From Candidatus Limnocylindrales bacterium (GTDB taxonomy: Bacteria; Desulfobacterota; Binatia; UBA1149; CAITLU01): DNA of 48,754 nt. The position numbers were made by a program, and so were the translations under genes. Positions 39,103 through 47,543 of this stretch are shown in pieces. Numbering within the stretch: position 1 is the first letter of the stretch; every line of letters begins with the position of its first letter. The notes under the pieces are model-generated. The model had not been told where the DNA came from and ran no database searches. It saw only the letters and a program-made list of their open reading frames with translations. The DNA lies in assembly GCA_035571835.1 (NCBI GenBank), contig DATNBU010000022.1:1-48754 (forward strand), given 5' to 3'.

Positions 39103-39957
39103 TCAGCCGAGCAGCGCCGCAAACGTCTTCGCGAACGTATGCGTGTCGCCCGGCCAGCGCGCGGAAACATAGTTTCCGTCGCGCACGACGAACGCCGGCC
39201 GTTCGTCGTCGAAACGATCGCGGCTGGTGCCGCCGGTTTTCCGCTTCGCATCGGGGTCGTTCGGGGCGACGTCGAGGAAGTCGGACGGCGACGACAGCAC
39301 GCGCGTGACTTCGGCCTCGACGCTCCGGTATCCGGGCGCTTCGCCGGGATTCTCCATGTACGTCCGGTAGTAGTTCGGATCCCAGAAACGGGCGATGCGG
39401 CCGACCTTCCAGCCTGCATTTTCGAGCGCCCACGTCAGCGCCGTCGTCTTTCTGCCGAACAGCACGGACCTTCCCGAGCGCGCATCGATGCTGCGCGCCG
39501 CAAGCACGACACCGTGGCAGATCGCACCCACCGGTTTTCCAGCTGCGAAAAATGCGGCGACGAGTCGCTGGAGAACGTCGCTTTCGAGATACTCGCGCAT
39601 TCCGCGGGCGCGGTGGCCGCCGGGCAGGATCAGCCCGTCGAATGCGTTCGCGTCGAGCGAATCCCATCGAAGCGGCGCCGCATACGCAGGGTCGGCCGTC
39701 ATCGCGGCGTAAGCAGCCCGGCCTTCGGAGTCGGCGCGAAGAACTGCGCCGACGAGCCTCAGCTTCTTTAGCAGCGGGATTCGTCCCCACGGATCGAGTC
39801 CTTCGCCGGTAACCATCACGTCGTCGGCAACGGCCGCACGACCATCGGGCGTCGCAAACGACACCTCGTGGCCGAGCCTGCGAAGAACTTTCCAGCTCAC
39901 GGCCGCTTCGGTCGGATCGAAGTCGCGGCGAGGCAGCGGGATGAGGACGCGGGCCAT
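39103..39957 (-). CDS. DJ-1/PfpI family (type 1 glutamine amidotransferase-like) protein
   Basis: A 284-residue DJ-1/PfpI-fold protein. The nucleophile Cys147 is in GAICHG and the GLILPGGHRARGM loop precedes it. It is longer than typical PfpI proteins (about 170-230), with extra sequence after the Cys (YRTYMENPGEAPGY and ASRDRFDDERPAFV-like regions). Members act as proteases, deglycases, chaperones or hydratases; activity here is unknown. The ATG overlaps the stop of the response-regulator gene by one base (TAATG), indicating coupled translation. Confidence 0.82.
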   Translation of the reverse strand: MARVLIPLPRRDFDPTEAAVSWKVLRRLGHEVSFATPDGRAAVADDVMVTGEGLDPWGRIPLLKKLRLVGAVLRADSEGRAAYAAMTADPAYAAPLRWDSLDANAFDGLILPGGHRARGMREYLESDVLQRLVAAFFAAGKPVGAICHGVVLAARSIDARSGRSVLFGRKTTALTWALENAGWKVGRIARFWDPNYYRTYMENPGEAPGYRSVEAEVTRVLSSPSDFLDVAPNDPDAKRKTGGTSRDRFDDERPAFVVRDGNYVSARWPGDTHTFAKTFAALLG

Positions 39958-40400
39958 TACGCGCCGGTGATGATCTCGACGCGATATCCGGTCACGGTGG
40001 TGACGAGCTCCATGAACGCGTCGAACGTGACGGGCTTGCTGATGAACGAGCTTCCGCCGAGCTCGTAGGTCTGGTGCACGTCCTCCTCGGCCCGCGACGT
40101 CGTCAGCACGAAGATCGGGATGTCGCGGAACGACGGATCCGCCTTGATCTCGGCAAGCACCTCGCGCCCGTCCTTGCGCGGCATGTTGAGGTCGAGAAGG
40201 ATCAGGCCCGGCCGCGGTGACGTCCACGGCTCGGCGAAGCGACCCTGACGGCGCAGGTAGTCCATGACTTCCTGGCCGTTCTTGACGAAGCGCAGCTCGT
40301 TGGCCAGGCGCCGGTCTTCGAAAGTTTCACGGGTGAGCATCTGATCTTCTTCATCGTCGTCGGCGATGAGGATCACGATCGGCTGGCGGTCGACGTTCAA
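39957..40400 (-). CDS. Single-domain response regulator (Rcp1/CheY-like receiver)
   Basis: A 147-residue receiver domain with no output domain. Acidic pocket residues are Asp14 and Asp15 (ADDD), the phosphoacceptor is Asp70 (LILLDLNMP), with Thr100 (VLTTS) and Lys122 (ISKPV). The length and NMPRKDG phrasing resemble Rcp1-type regulators that pair with phytochrome or other hybrid kinases. It starts with TTG at 40400 after AAGGAGA. The 5' leader carries two perfect hairpins (40442-40460 and 40479-40497). No kinase gene is nearby. Confidence 0.9.
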   Translation of the reverse strand: MNVDRQPIVILIADDDEEDQMLTRETFEDRRLANELRFVKNGQEVMDYLRRQGRFAEPWTSPRPGLILLDLNMPRKDGREVLAEIKADPSFRDIPIFVLTTSRAEEDVHQTYELGGSSFISKPVTFDAFMELVTTVTGYRVEIITGA

Positions 40401-40688
40401 AGGGCGTCTCCTTCGCTTTCGGAACCGGTTTTGACAGGCATCGCGAAGCGAAACTTCGCGCGCGAAAGCAAGGCGTACCGGGCTCCGCGGGAGCCCGAGC
40501 CTCCGAACGCGGAATCCTTACCATACCCCCGCAGTCGAGGATAGGTCGCGCTCGAAAACGCATCGGTTCGACTCGGCATCGTCAGCACGGTTTATGGAAT
40601 GCGGCGGGTCCGGCGCAAGTGCCGGCATAGCGACTGTCGCAAATCCGTGCCGTCTGCCGCACGGGCGACGGAAGAAGAAGGGAAATTC
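40401..40688. other. Divergent intergenic region between response-regulator and CoA-transferase genes
   Basis: Contains two perfect hairpins on either strand: CGCGAAG/CTTCGCG (40442-40460) and CGGGCTCC/GGAGCCCG (40479-40497). The Shine-Dalgarno for the leftward TTG start lies at its left end and GAAGGGA for the rightward start at its right end. No gene or clear promoter is visible. Confidence 0.5.
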
Positions 40689-41900
40689 ATGCTCGATGGC
40701 GTGCGGGTAGTAGAGCTCGGGGTCTGGGTGGCCGGTCCGGCGGCCGGTGGAATCCTGGCGGACTGGGGGGCGGACGTGATCAAGGTCGAGCCTCCGGCCG
40801 GAGACCCGATGCGAGGGTTCTTCCAGTCGGCCATCGGATCGGACGCCGCCCACAATCCTCCGTTTGACCTCGACAACCGCGGCAAGCGCAGCGTGGTTCT
40901 CGACCTCCAGACCGATGCGGGCAAGGCCGCCCTCGGCGCCATTCTCGAAACTGCCGACGTGTTCGTCTCGAACATGCGCCCCGGCGCGCTCGCGCGTCTC
41001 GGGCTCGATCACGAGTCGCTGCTGTCGCGCTATCCCCGCCTCGTCTACGCGAGCGTGACCGGTTACGGCCTCGAAGGCAGCGAGAAGGACCGCGCCGGCT
41101 ACGACGTCGGTGCATTCTGGGCGCGCACCGGCGTGGCCGACCTGTTCCGCGTCGGCGGCGAGCCGCCGCTCGCGCTGCGCGGGGGCTTCGGCGATCACGT
41201 CACCGGCATCGCGACCGTTGCCGGAATTCTCGGTGCGCTGCTCGAGCGCGCGAAAACCGGACGCGGGCGTCTCGTCGAGACGTCACTGATGCGAACCGGG
41301 ATGTACTGCATCGGCTGGGATCTCGGCATCCAGCTCGTCTACGACAAGCTGCGCGGAACGCTTCCGCGAACCGAGAGCGACAACCCGATGGTCAACTGCT
41401 ACCAGGCCGGCTGCGGCGCGTGGTTCTGGTTGATCGGCCTCGAGGGCGACCGCCATTTTCCGATCCTGTGCAAGGCGATCGAGCGGCCGGAGCTGCCCTC
41501 CGACGAACGCTTCTCGTCGCCGAAGGCGCGCCGCATCAATCGCAGGGAGCTCATCCGCACGCTCGACGGCATCTTTCGCGAACGTGCGCGCGACGTCTGG
41601 GCAGACAGCTTCGATCGCGAAGGCGTCTGGTGGGTTCCGGTGCAGTCGCCGGCCGAAGCCGTCTGCGATGCGCAGGCTCTTGCCAACGGCGCGGTCTGCG
41701 ACGTTGCCGGAACCGGCGCGGACGCGAACGATTTCCGTGCGATCGCTTCGCCGGTCGGTTTTCGCGACGGTGGCGAGCGATTTCCGCCGGCGCGGCTCGG
41801 ACCGGTACCGCCCGTCGGCGCGCACACCGAGGAAGTCCTTCGCGAAGCGGGACTCTCGGCGGACGCGATCGCCGCGACGATGCGCGCGCGCAAATCCTGA
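40689..41900 (+). CDS. CaiB/BaiF family CoA-transferase (type III)
   Basis: A 403-residue family III CoA-transferase. The N-terminus GVRVVELGVWVAGPAAGGILADWGADVIKVEPP and the NRGKRSVVLDL segment are characteristic; the catalytic aspartate is Asp139 in GYDVGAFWA. Transfers CoA between organic acids, commonly in breakdown of aromatic, carnitine-type or steroid-type acids. GAAGGGA lies just upstream of the ATG. It stands alone, though acyl-CoA dehydrogenase and PhyH genes lie further right. Confidence 0.93.
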   Translation: MLDGVRVVELGVWVAGPAAGGILADWGADVIKVEPPAGDPMRGFFQSAIGSDAAHNPPFDLDNRGKRSVVLDLQTDAGKAALGAILETADVFVSNMRPGALARLGLDHESLLSRYPRLVYASVTGYGLEGSEKDRAGYDVGAFWARTGVADLFRVGGEPPLALRGGFGDHVTGIATVAGILGALLERAKTGRGRLVETSLMRTGMYCIGWDLGIQLVYDKLRGTLPRTESDNPMVNCYQAGCGAWFWLIGLEGDRHFPILCKAIERPELPSDERFSSPKARRINRRELIRTLDGIFRERARDVWADSFDREGVWWVPVQSPAEAVCDAQALANGAVCDVAGTGADANDFRAIASPVGFRDGGERFPPARLGPVPPVGAHTEEVLREAGLSADAIAATMRARKS

Positions 41901-42003
41901 AGCGGATCGCGACCGTTTGTCGCCGATTCCCGGCGATCGCCCGGAAGGTTTCGCCGGTACGCCGCGAATGAGTGGAACGCCGGGCATCGGGACGCTAAGC
42001 TCT

Positions 42004-42123
42004 GCGGTGGATGAGGTGCCGCGGTACGCGGTGCAACCGGTGGAGCGGCACGCGGTGCATGAGGTGCCGCGGTACGCGGTGGATGAGGTGGAGCGGTATG
42101 CGGTGGATGCAGCGGAGGAGGTG
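42004..42123. repeat. 24-bp tandem repeat array
   Basis: Four 24-bp units (starts 42004, 42028, 42052, 42076) beginning GCGGTG and ending in CGG-TAC/CAC/TAT, plus a degenerate fifth unit from 42100. The period is a multiple of three, and the frame starting at 42004 reads an AVDEVPRY-type octapeptide repeat without a convincing start. It lies between the CoA-transferase and the SLT-like lipoprotein, ending 8 bp before the latter's GTG start. Confidence 0.85.
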
Positions 42124-42130
42124 GAGGAGG

Positions 42131-42784
42131 GTGCCGAGCCGGCTCGTTTCCGTTCGCGCAGCGGCGTGCTCCGGTCCCCGGCTCGCGCTGCTTACGGCGC
42201 TTATCCCGATTCTCGTCGCCGGCTGCTCCGCCACCAAACCACCGCACCGCATCGACGATGCGTGCGCGATCTTCCGCGAGAAGAAAGACTGGTACAGCGA
42301 CGCGCTCGAAGCGCGCAAGCGCTGGGGCATCTCGATCCCGATCCAGCTCGCGTTCATCCGCCAGGAGTCGTCGTTCGACGGTGATGCACGGCCGCCACGG
42401 CACATGATCCTCGGCTTCATTCCGGGTTCGCGTCCGTCGAACGCGCACGGCTACGCGCAGGCGCTCGAATCGACGTGGGACGAATACCGCAAGGCGGTCG
42501 GCGCGCGAGGTGCCGACCGCGACGAGTTCGCCGACGCCGTCGATTTCATCGGCTGGTACAACGCGCGCACGTCGAAGATGTGCGGCATCGCCAAAGACGA
42601 TGCGTTCCGGCTCTACCTTGCGTACCACGAAGGACCGGTGGGATACCGGCGCGGCACGCACCGCAACAAGAAATGGCTTCTCGGCACGGCCGAACGCGTG
42701 GCGACGCGAGCAGCCCGCTACGACCTGCAGCTTTCGCGCTGCGAGCAGGAGCTGATGCCGCGGCGCCGCGGCTGGTTCTTCTGA
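42131..42784 (+). CDS. Transglycosylase SLT-domain-like lipoprotein
   Basis: A 217-residue protein with a lipoprotein signal peptide (LALLTALIPILVAGC, lipobox Cys32) and a lysozyme-like SLT domain. The catalytic Glu79 is in FIRQESSF, HGYAQALESTW is the family's second motif, and LAYHEGPVGY the third. It should cleave peptidoglycan glycan strands as a membrane-anchored lytic enzyme. I chose the GTG at 42131 because the signal peptide begins there; in-frame ATGs upstream (from 42011) fall in the tandem repeat array and would add a strange Arg/Trp/Cys-rich leader. Confidence 0.82.
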   Translation: MPSRLVSVRAAACSGPRLALLTALIPILVAGCSATKPPHRIDDACAIFREKKDWYSDALEARKRWGISIPIQLAFIRQESSFDGDARPPRHMILGFIPGSRPSNAHGYAQALESTWDEYRKAVGARGADRDEFADAVDFIGWYNARTSKMCGIAKDDAFRLYLAYHEGPVGYRRGTHRNKKWLLGTAERVATRAARYDLQLSRCEQELMPRRRGWFF

Positions 42785-42927
42785 CCGGTCACGCTGCGCA
42801 ATCTGTGCAAGCCGGCCACTGAGCCCGGTCGCGCGAACTTTGGTTTTTGCGCAAGCGCGCGGCAAGCCGCGTCGCGCCGGCCTCGTCAGTTGCGCAAGGT
42901 GCCGGATCGCGACAGAGATCCGGCCCG

Positions 42928-43983
42928 ATGCCTTCCCTGGTCGAAACTGCGCTCAACTCCGTCGTCGTTTTCCTGGTCGGACTGCCCGATCCGGTCGTTA
43001 CGCTGCTGGCCGGCAGGCCCGAGGTGCGCGATGGCCAGACGCTCGATCCGCAGCTTCAGCTCCTGCTGAGACTGCTGGCTGCGGCCGGGCTGCCGCGGCT
43101 CGAATCGATGGAGCCGGCCGCTGCGCGCAAGTACTTCGAAGATTCGGCGGGCACGCTGGCCGCGACCTCCGGCGAGATGGCCCGCGTGACGGATCGGAAA
43201 ATTCCCACGCCGGACGGAGAGCTTCCGCTGCGCATCTACGTGCCGCGCTCGGGAAAATCGCCGCATCCGATCCTGGTCTACTATCACGGCGGCGGCTGGA
43301 CGATCGGCTCGCTCGACACGCACGATGCGGTTGCGCGCGCGTTCGCCGACCAGGCCGAATGCATCGTCGTCTCGGTCGACTACCGCATGGGACCCGAGAA
43401 CCGCTTTCCCGCCGCCGTCGACGACGCGCTGGCTGCGTTTGCCTGGGTCGCGGAGCACGCTGCGGAGCTCGGAGGCGATCCGGACCGTCTCGCCGTCGGC
43501 GGCGACAGTGCCGGCGGAAATCTTTCGGCAGTGGTCGCGCAGCAGACGCTCGCACGCGGCGTGCGCTGCCCGGACTTCCAGCTGCTGATCTATCCCGTCA
43601 CCGATCTCGGCGAAGAAGCCGAGTCGTACGAGCTGTTCGCCGACGGCTTCTACCTGACGCGCGGCTCGATGCGATGGTTCGCAGGCCACTACGCCGGCGA
43701 CGGCTCGCGCATCGACCCGCGCATGTCACCGCTTCGCGCGGAAAAGCTCCAGGGTCTCCCGTCGACGTTCCTGATGACCGCCGGTTACGATCCGCTTCGC
43801 GACGAAGGCAAGGCCTATGCGCAGAAGCTGCTCGACGCCGGCGTCGACGTCGAGTACCGCAACTACGACAGCCTGATCCACGGTTTCATCTCGATGTCCG
43901 GCGTCGTGCGCGAAGCGCGCCGCGCGTTCTCCGATGCGGTGGCCGCGCTGCGCGCCGGCCTCGGCGTCGATCGCGAAAGCTGA
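42928..43983 (+). CDS. Alpha/beta hydrolase, hormone-sensitive lipase (esterase family IV) type
   Basis: A 351-residue esterase. The oxyanion-hole motif is HGGG (120-123), the nucleophile Ser194 is in GDSAGG, and Asp288 (GYDPL) and His318 (LIHGF) complete the triad. The N-terminal cap region is about 90 residues. Acts on short to medium acyl esters. Its stop codon begins a copy of the palindromic repeat shared with the acyl-CoA dehydrogenase gene. Upstream there is a 143-bp gap with no gene. Confidence 0.92.
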   Translation: MPSLVETALNSVVVFLVGLPDPVVTLLAGRPEVRDGQTLDPQLQLLLRLLAAAGLPRLESMEPAAARKYFEDSAGTLAATSGEMARVTDRKIPTPDGELPLRIYVPRSGKSPHPILVYYHGGGWTIGSLDTHDAVARAFADQAECIVVSVDYRMGPENRFPAAVDDALAAFAWVAEHAAELGGDPDRLAVGGDSAGGNLSAVVAQQTLARGVRCPDFQLLIYPVTDLGEEAESYELFADGFYLTRGSMRWFAGHYAGDGSRIDPRMSPLRAEKLQGLPSTFLMTAGYDPLRDEGKAYAQKLLDAGVDVEYRNYDSLIHGFISMSGVVREARRAFSDAVAALRAGLGVDRES

Positions 43984-44022
43984 AAAAGGGGACAGGTACA
44001 TTTAAAATTCCTCTGTCTTTTC
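43981..44022 (+). repeat. Palindromic dispersed repeat, copy 1
   Basis: Starts exactly at the stop codon of the esterase gene. It matches copy 2 (45254-45295) at 39 of 42 positions, with the first 28 bases identical. It contains GACAG...CTGTC arms and is AT-rich, unlike the surrounding GC-rich DNA. Confidence 0.9.
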
Positions 44023-44065
44023 ACGCGGACCTGCGCGAGTAGCGCGGAATGCAGAACAGAAGCTG

Positions 44066-45256
44066 ATGAACGACCTCGAAGACTTTCGCGAAGGCACGCG
44101 CCGCTGGCTCGCCGAGAACTGTCCGCGGTCCCTCGTCGGCCGCGAGACGACGCCGTTCGACGGCTGCTGGGGCGGCAGCCGCTACGACTGGGAGCCGGAC
44201 GAAAAGCTCTGGCTCGAGCGCATGGCCGCGCGCGGCTGGACCGCGCCGAGATGGCCGTCCGAATTCGGCGGCGGCGATCTCGACGAAGACCGTGCGCGCA
44301 TCCTGCGCGAAGAGATGGCACGCGCGGGCATTCCTCCGCCGCTCGTCGGCTTCGGGCTTACAATGATCGGACCGGCGCTGCTCGCGTTCGGAACCGACGA
44401 GCAGAAGCGCGAGCATCTTCCGGCGATCACGTCGGGACGCGTCCGCTGGTGCCAGGGTTACAGCGAGCCCGGCGCCGGCTCGGACCTTGCCGGCCTGCGC
44501 ACGTCGGCGGTTCGCGACGGCGACGAGTTCATCGTCGAAGGCCAGAAGTGCTGGACGTCGCATGCCGACGAGTCGGACTGGATGTTCCTGCTCGCGCGCA
44601 CCGACCCCGCCGCAAAGAAGCAATCCGGAATCACGTTCCTGCTGCTCGATCTCGCATCGCCGGGCGTCAGCATCCGCCCGACGCAGCTGATCAGCGGCAA
44701 ATCACCGTTCTGCGAGACGTTCTTCGACGGGGTGCGAATCCCCGTGCGCAACGTCGTCGGCGGCATCAACAACGGATGGACGGTCGGCAAGGCCGTGCTC
44801 GAGTTCGAGCGTTCGACGCACGGAGAGGTCTTCAGCACGGCCGGCACGTCCGAGGAAAGCCCGCTGGTCGTCGCCGCACGTCGTTACATCGGAACCGAAG
44901 ACGGCCGCATCCGTTCGCCCCAGGTCCGCAGCGAGATCGCGCAGAGCGAGATGGACCGGCGCTGCTTCGAGCTCACCATTCGAAGGTTGGCCGGACAGCG
45001 CGCTCCCGGAGAGAAACCGGGCGCCGAAAGCTCGCTGCTCAAGTGGTATGCGTCCGAGTTCAACATGCGGCGAAATCATCTGCTGACGTCGATCGCCGGC
45101 CCGCAGGCTCTCGGCTGGGAAGGCGAAGGCTTCGACGACGACGAGCTCGAGGCTACGCGCGACTGGCTGCGCTCGCGCGGCAACTCGATCGAAGGCGGAA
45201 CCAGCGAGATCCAGCTCGGCGTCGTCGCCAAACGCATCCTCGGCCTCCCCGACTGA
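44066..45256 (+). CDS. Acyl-CoA dehydrogenase
   Basis: A 396-residue flavoprotein of the acyl-CoA dehydrogenase family. YSEPGAGSDLAGLRT is the FAD/substrate motif in the middle domain, GQKCWTSHAD the following strand, and the C-terminal SIEGGTSEIQLGVVAKRILGLP signature is present. Oxidises an acyl-CoA (possibly a branched or cyclic acyl group), passing electrons to ETF. The start at 44066 has a weak Shine-Dalgarno sequence. Its stop codon begins copy 2 of the palindromic repeat. Confidence 0.94.
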   Translation: MNDLEDFREGTRRWLAENCPRSLVGRETTPFDGCWGGSRYDWEPDEKLWLERMAARGWTAPRWPSEFGGGDLDEDRARILREEMARAGIPPPLVGFGLTMIGPALLAFGTDEQKREHLPAITSGRVRWCQGYSEPGAGSDLAGLRTSAVRDGDEFIVEGQKCWTSHADESDWMFLLARTDPAAKKQSGITFLLLDLASPGVSIRPTQLISGKSPFCETFFDGVRIPVRNVVGGINNGWTVGKAVLEFERSTHGEVFSTAGTSEESPLVVAARRYIGTEDGRIRSPQVRSEIAQSEMDRRCFELTIRRLAGQRAPGEKPGAESSLLKWYASEFNMRRNHLLTSIAGPQALGWEGEGFDDDELEATRDWLRSRGNSIEGGTSEIQLGVVAKRILGLPD

Positions 45257-45295
45257 AAAAGGGGACAGGTACATTTAAAATACCTGTGTGTTTTC
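45254..45295 (+). repeat. Palindromic dispersed repeat, copy 2
   Basis: Starts exactly at the stop codon of the acyl-CoA dehydrogenase gene. It has perfect arms ACAGGTA (45265-45271) and TACCTGT (45281-45287) around a 9-nt loop, followed by TTTT. Shares 39 of 42 bases with copy 1, 1273 bp away. Confidence 0.9.
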
Positions 45296-45346
45296 GCGGG
45301 CTGGTGCGGCCGGCGTCTCCGTGCGCAAGCGAGCCCGGCCGATCGG

Positions 45347-45805
45347 TCAGTTCGGCAGCGACTTGATGACCCCGAGCGCCTCGTCGATGTGTTTCGTCGC
45401 CTGCAGCTGCGAATCGAACACGTGGCGCACCGTCCCCTGCTTGTCGATCACGTACGTGACGCGCCCCGGAAGAATCCACAGCGTGGCCGGCACGCCGTAC
45501 GTCTTGCGCAGCCTGTTGCCCTCGTCCGCGAGCAGCGTGAACGGCAGCCGGTGATGGGTGGCGAACGACTGGTGCTTGTCGACCGAATCGCCGCTGACGC
45601 CGATCACCTCGGCGCCGGCCTTGACGAAATCCTCGTACGAATCGCGGAAGCTGCACGCTTCCTTGGTGCAGCCCGGCGTCTCATCCTTCGGATAGAAATA
45701 GAGCACCACGGCTTTCTTCCCGCGAAAATCGGCAAGCGAGACGTCCTTGCCGTTCTGGTCGCGCAGCTTGAAGTCGGGAGCCTTGTCACCAACAGCGATG
45801 CCCAT
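45347..45805 (-). CDS. bcp: Peroxiredoxin of the BCP/PrxQ type
   Basis: A 152-residue thiol peroxidase. The peroxidatic Cys46 and resolving Cys51 are in TPGCTKEAC, the C-x4-C spacing of PrxQ/BCP proteins. Reduces hydroperoxides with thioredoxin as partner; cytoplasmic. It lies 24 bp downstream of the methyltransferase gene on the same strand, so the two are probably cotranscribed. Confidence 0.94.
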   Translation of the reverse strand: MGIAVGDKAPDFKLRDQNGKDVSLADFRGKKAVVLYFYPKDETPGCTKEACSFRDSYEDFVKAGAEVIGVSGDSVDKHQSFATHHRLPFTLLADEGNRLRKTYGVPATLWILPGRVTYVIDKQGTVRHVFDSQLQATKHIDEALGVIKSLPN

Positions 45806-45829
45806 GATGTTGTCGTCCTCCGGAGCGGG

Positions 45830-46447
45830 TTACGCCTTCGAGGCGCTTCCCCAGTAGTTGAAAGTCAGCGGTCGCGGGCCGGGCAGATACATCGTCTCGA
45901 TCTCGTCGAGATGAAGTCCGGCGTCTTCGAGCAGCTTCGGCACGTTGCGATTGATGTTGCAGCCGCCCGCGAGCTTGCCCCACAGCGGATTGAGCCGGTT
46001 CTGCCACTTGCGAACCGATGCATCGGGAGCGACGCCGTGCTCGCTGAAATACATGCTCGCCCCGGGCCGCAGCACGCGACGCATCTCGAGAAGCGCCGAA
46101 TGCACGTCGGGAATCGTGCACATCGTGTACGTGATCACGATGCTGTCGACGCTGTCGTCGGGAAGCGGAATGCGTTCGCTCGAAAGCGCGAGCCAGTCGA
46201 CGTCGATCCCCGCTTCGGCCGCGCGCTGGCGCGCCCACACGTTGAGCTCGGGCGACGGATCGAGCCCGAGCACCTTGTCGACCTTGCTCTTGTCGTAGAA
46301 CGAAAGGTTCAGGCCCGAGCCGATGCCGACTTCGAGCACGCGCCCGTGGGCGAGCGGGACCACCTTCGCGCGCTGGCGCATGATCGGTTTGTCGCGCATC
46401 GCGAAATCCAGAAGCCGCGGCAGCACGTAGCGCGAGTACAGGCCCAT
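45830..46447 (-). CDS. Class I SAM-dependent methyltransferase (UbiE/METTL7-like)
   Basis: A 205-residue methyltransferase with motif I VLEVGIGSGLNLSFYD (about residues 37-52), then LGLDPSPEL and the VDSIVITYTMCTIPD post-motif. Resembles UbiE/METTL7-type enzymes; substrate unknown. Divergent from the PhyH gene across a 174-bp gap that contains a tandem repeat. Likely the first gene of a two-gene unit with bcp. Confidence 0.87.
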   Translation of the reverse strand: MGLYSRYVLPRLLDFAMRDKPIMRQRAKVVPLAHGRVLEVGIGSGLNLSFYDKSKVDKVLGLDPSPELNVWARQRAAEAGIDVDWLALSSERIPLPDDSVDSIVITYTMCTIPDVHSALLEMRRVLRPGASMYFSEHGVAPDASVRKWQNRLNPLWGKLAGGCNINRNVPKLLEDAGLHLDEIETMYLPGPRPLTFNYWGSASKA

Positions 46448-46506
46448 CCCCGCCAGTCATGTCTGTGACCGCGGCGTCTGGCAAGGGGATGCCGTTGCCC
46501 GACGGA

Positions 46507-46558
46507 CCGCGGCCGGTTGCGATAGGCCGCGCCCGCGGCCGGTTGCATAGGCCGCGGG
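46507..46558. repeat. 26-bp tandem duplication
   Basis: CCGCGGCCGGTTGC at 46507-46520 recurs at 46533-46546, each followed by ATAGGCCGCG with one base (G) inserted in the first copy. The unit is itself partly palindromic (GCGGCC). It lies in the methyltransferase/PhyH divergent gap. Confidence 0.75.
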
Positions 46559-46621
46559 CGCGGCCGATGAAGTGCCCGGCGGTGGCGGAGCAATCTGCCC
46601 GCACCCGAGGAGGGCCGTTCC

Positions 46622-47485
46622 ATGACGATACCGAGATTCCAGGCAACGGCCGACGCCTCCGCGATCCGCGACGCCATCGCCGAATTCGGCTGCGCGATCG
46701 TCGAACGCCTCGTCTCCGAGCGCGACATGGCTGCCGCACGCGAAGAGCTTTCGCCGTGGCTCGAAGCGACCGATATCGGTCCGGATTCGTTTTCCGGATT
46801 TCATACGCGGCGCACCGGCGGCCTCATCGGGCGCTCGGCCGCGTGCCGCGATCTCGTCATGCATCCGAAGGTCACGGACGTCGTCTCGGGCGTGCTCTCG
46901 CACGCGACGAGCTGGCAGCTTCACCTGACGCAGGTCATCGCGATCGGTCCCGGCGAAGCAGGCCAGGTGATCCATCGCGACCAGTGGGGATTCGATTTCT
47001 TCCCGTTCCCGCCGGGTTTCGAAGTCCAGTGCAACACGATGTGGGCGATGAGCGATTTCACCGAGGCCAACGGCGGCACGCGCGTGATTCCCGGCAGCAA
47101 CAAGTTCGAGGACCGGCTCGAGTTCACGCCCGAGCAGACCGAAGCTACCGAAATGCCGGTGGGGTCGGTGCTGTTCTACACCGGCTCGACGTATCACGGC
47201 GGCGGAGCGAATCGCTCGGATGCCGTGCGCTACGGCGTCAACATCACGTACGCGCTGAGCTGGCTGCGCCAGGAAGAGAACCAGTATCTCGCCGTGCCGC
47301 AGGACATTGCGCGCACGCTGCCGGACGAGCTGCTGCGCGTGATGGGCTACCAGCGCGGCAGTTACGCGCTCGGTTATGTCGACGATCTTCGCGATCCGCT
47401 GACGGTGCTGAAAGGCGAAGGACACGAGAGCGGGCTCGGCGATCTCGAAGCCACGATGGCGCGGCTGGAATCGCTGCGGCGCTGA
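46622..47485 (+). CDS. Phytanoyl-CoA dioxygenase (PhyH) family protein
   Basis: A 287-residue Fe(II)/2-oxoglutarate-dependent dioxygenase. The HxD motif is His118 and Asp120 (IHRDQWGF), the distal ligand is His192 (STYHGGGAN), and a nearby Arg (198 or 203) should bind 2-oxoglutarate. Hydroxylates an unknown substrate. CGAGGAGGG precedes the ATG. The neighbouring CoA-dependent genes do not identify its substrate. Confidence 0.92.
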   Translation: MTIPRFQATADASAIRDAIAEFGCAIVERLVSERDMAAAREELSPWLEATDIGPDSFSGFHTRRTGGLIGRSAACRDLVMHPKVTDVVSGVLSHATSWQLHLTQVIAIGPGEAGQVIHRDQWGFDFFPFPPGFEVQCNTMWAMSDFTEANGGTRVIPGSNKFEDRLEFTPEQTEATEMPVGSVLFYTGSTYHGGGANRSDAVRYGVNITYALSWLRQEENQYLAVPQDIARTLPDELLRVMGYQRGSYALGYVDDLRDPLTVLKGEGHESGLGDLEATMARLESLRR

Positions 47486-47543
47486 GCGATGCGCCGCGCA
47501 GCCGACTGTGGCGGCTGCGCGGCGATCGTAAGCGGGCAGGCTT

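Noticed and set aside
42004-42123. CRISPR array
   Set aside because: The 24-bp units are directly adjacent with no spacers; this is an ordinary tandem repeat.
43984-44065. In-frame extension of the esterase through the repeat
   Set aside because: A normal TGA ends the gene at 43983; reading through gives only low-quality sequence.
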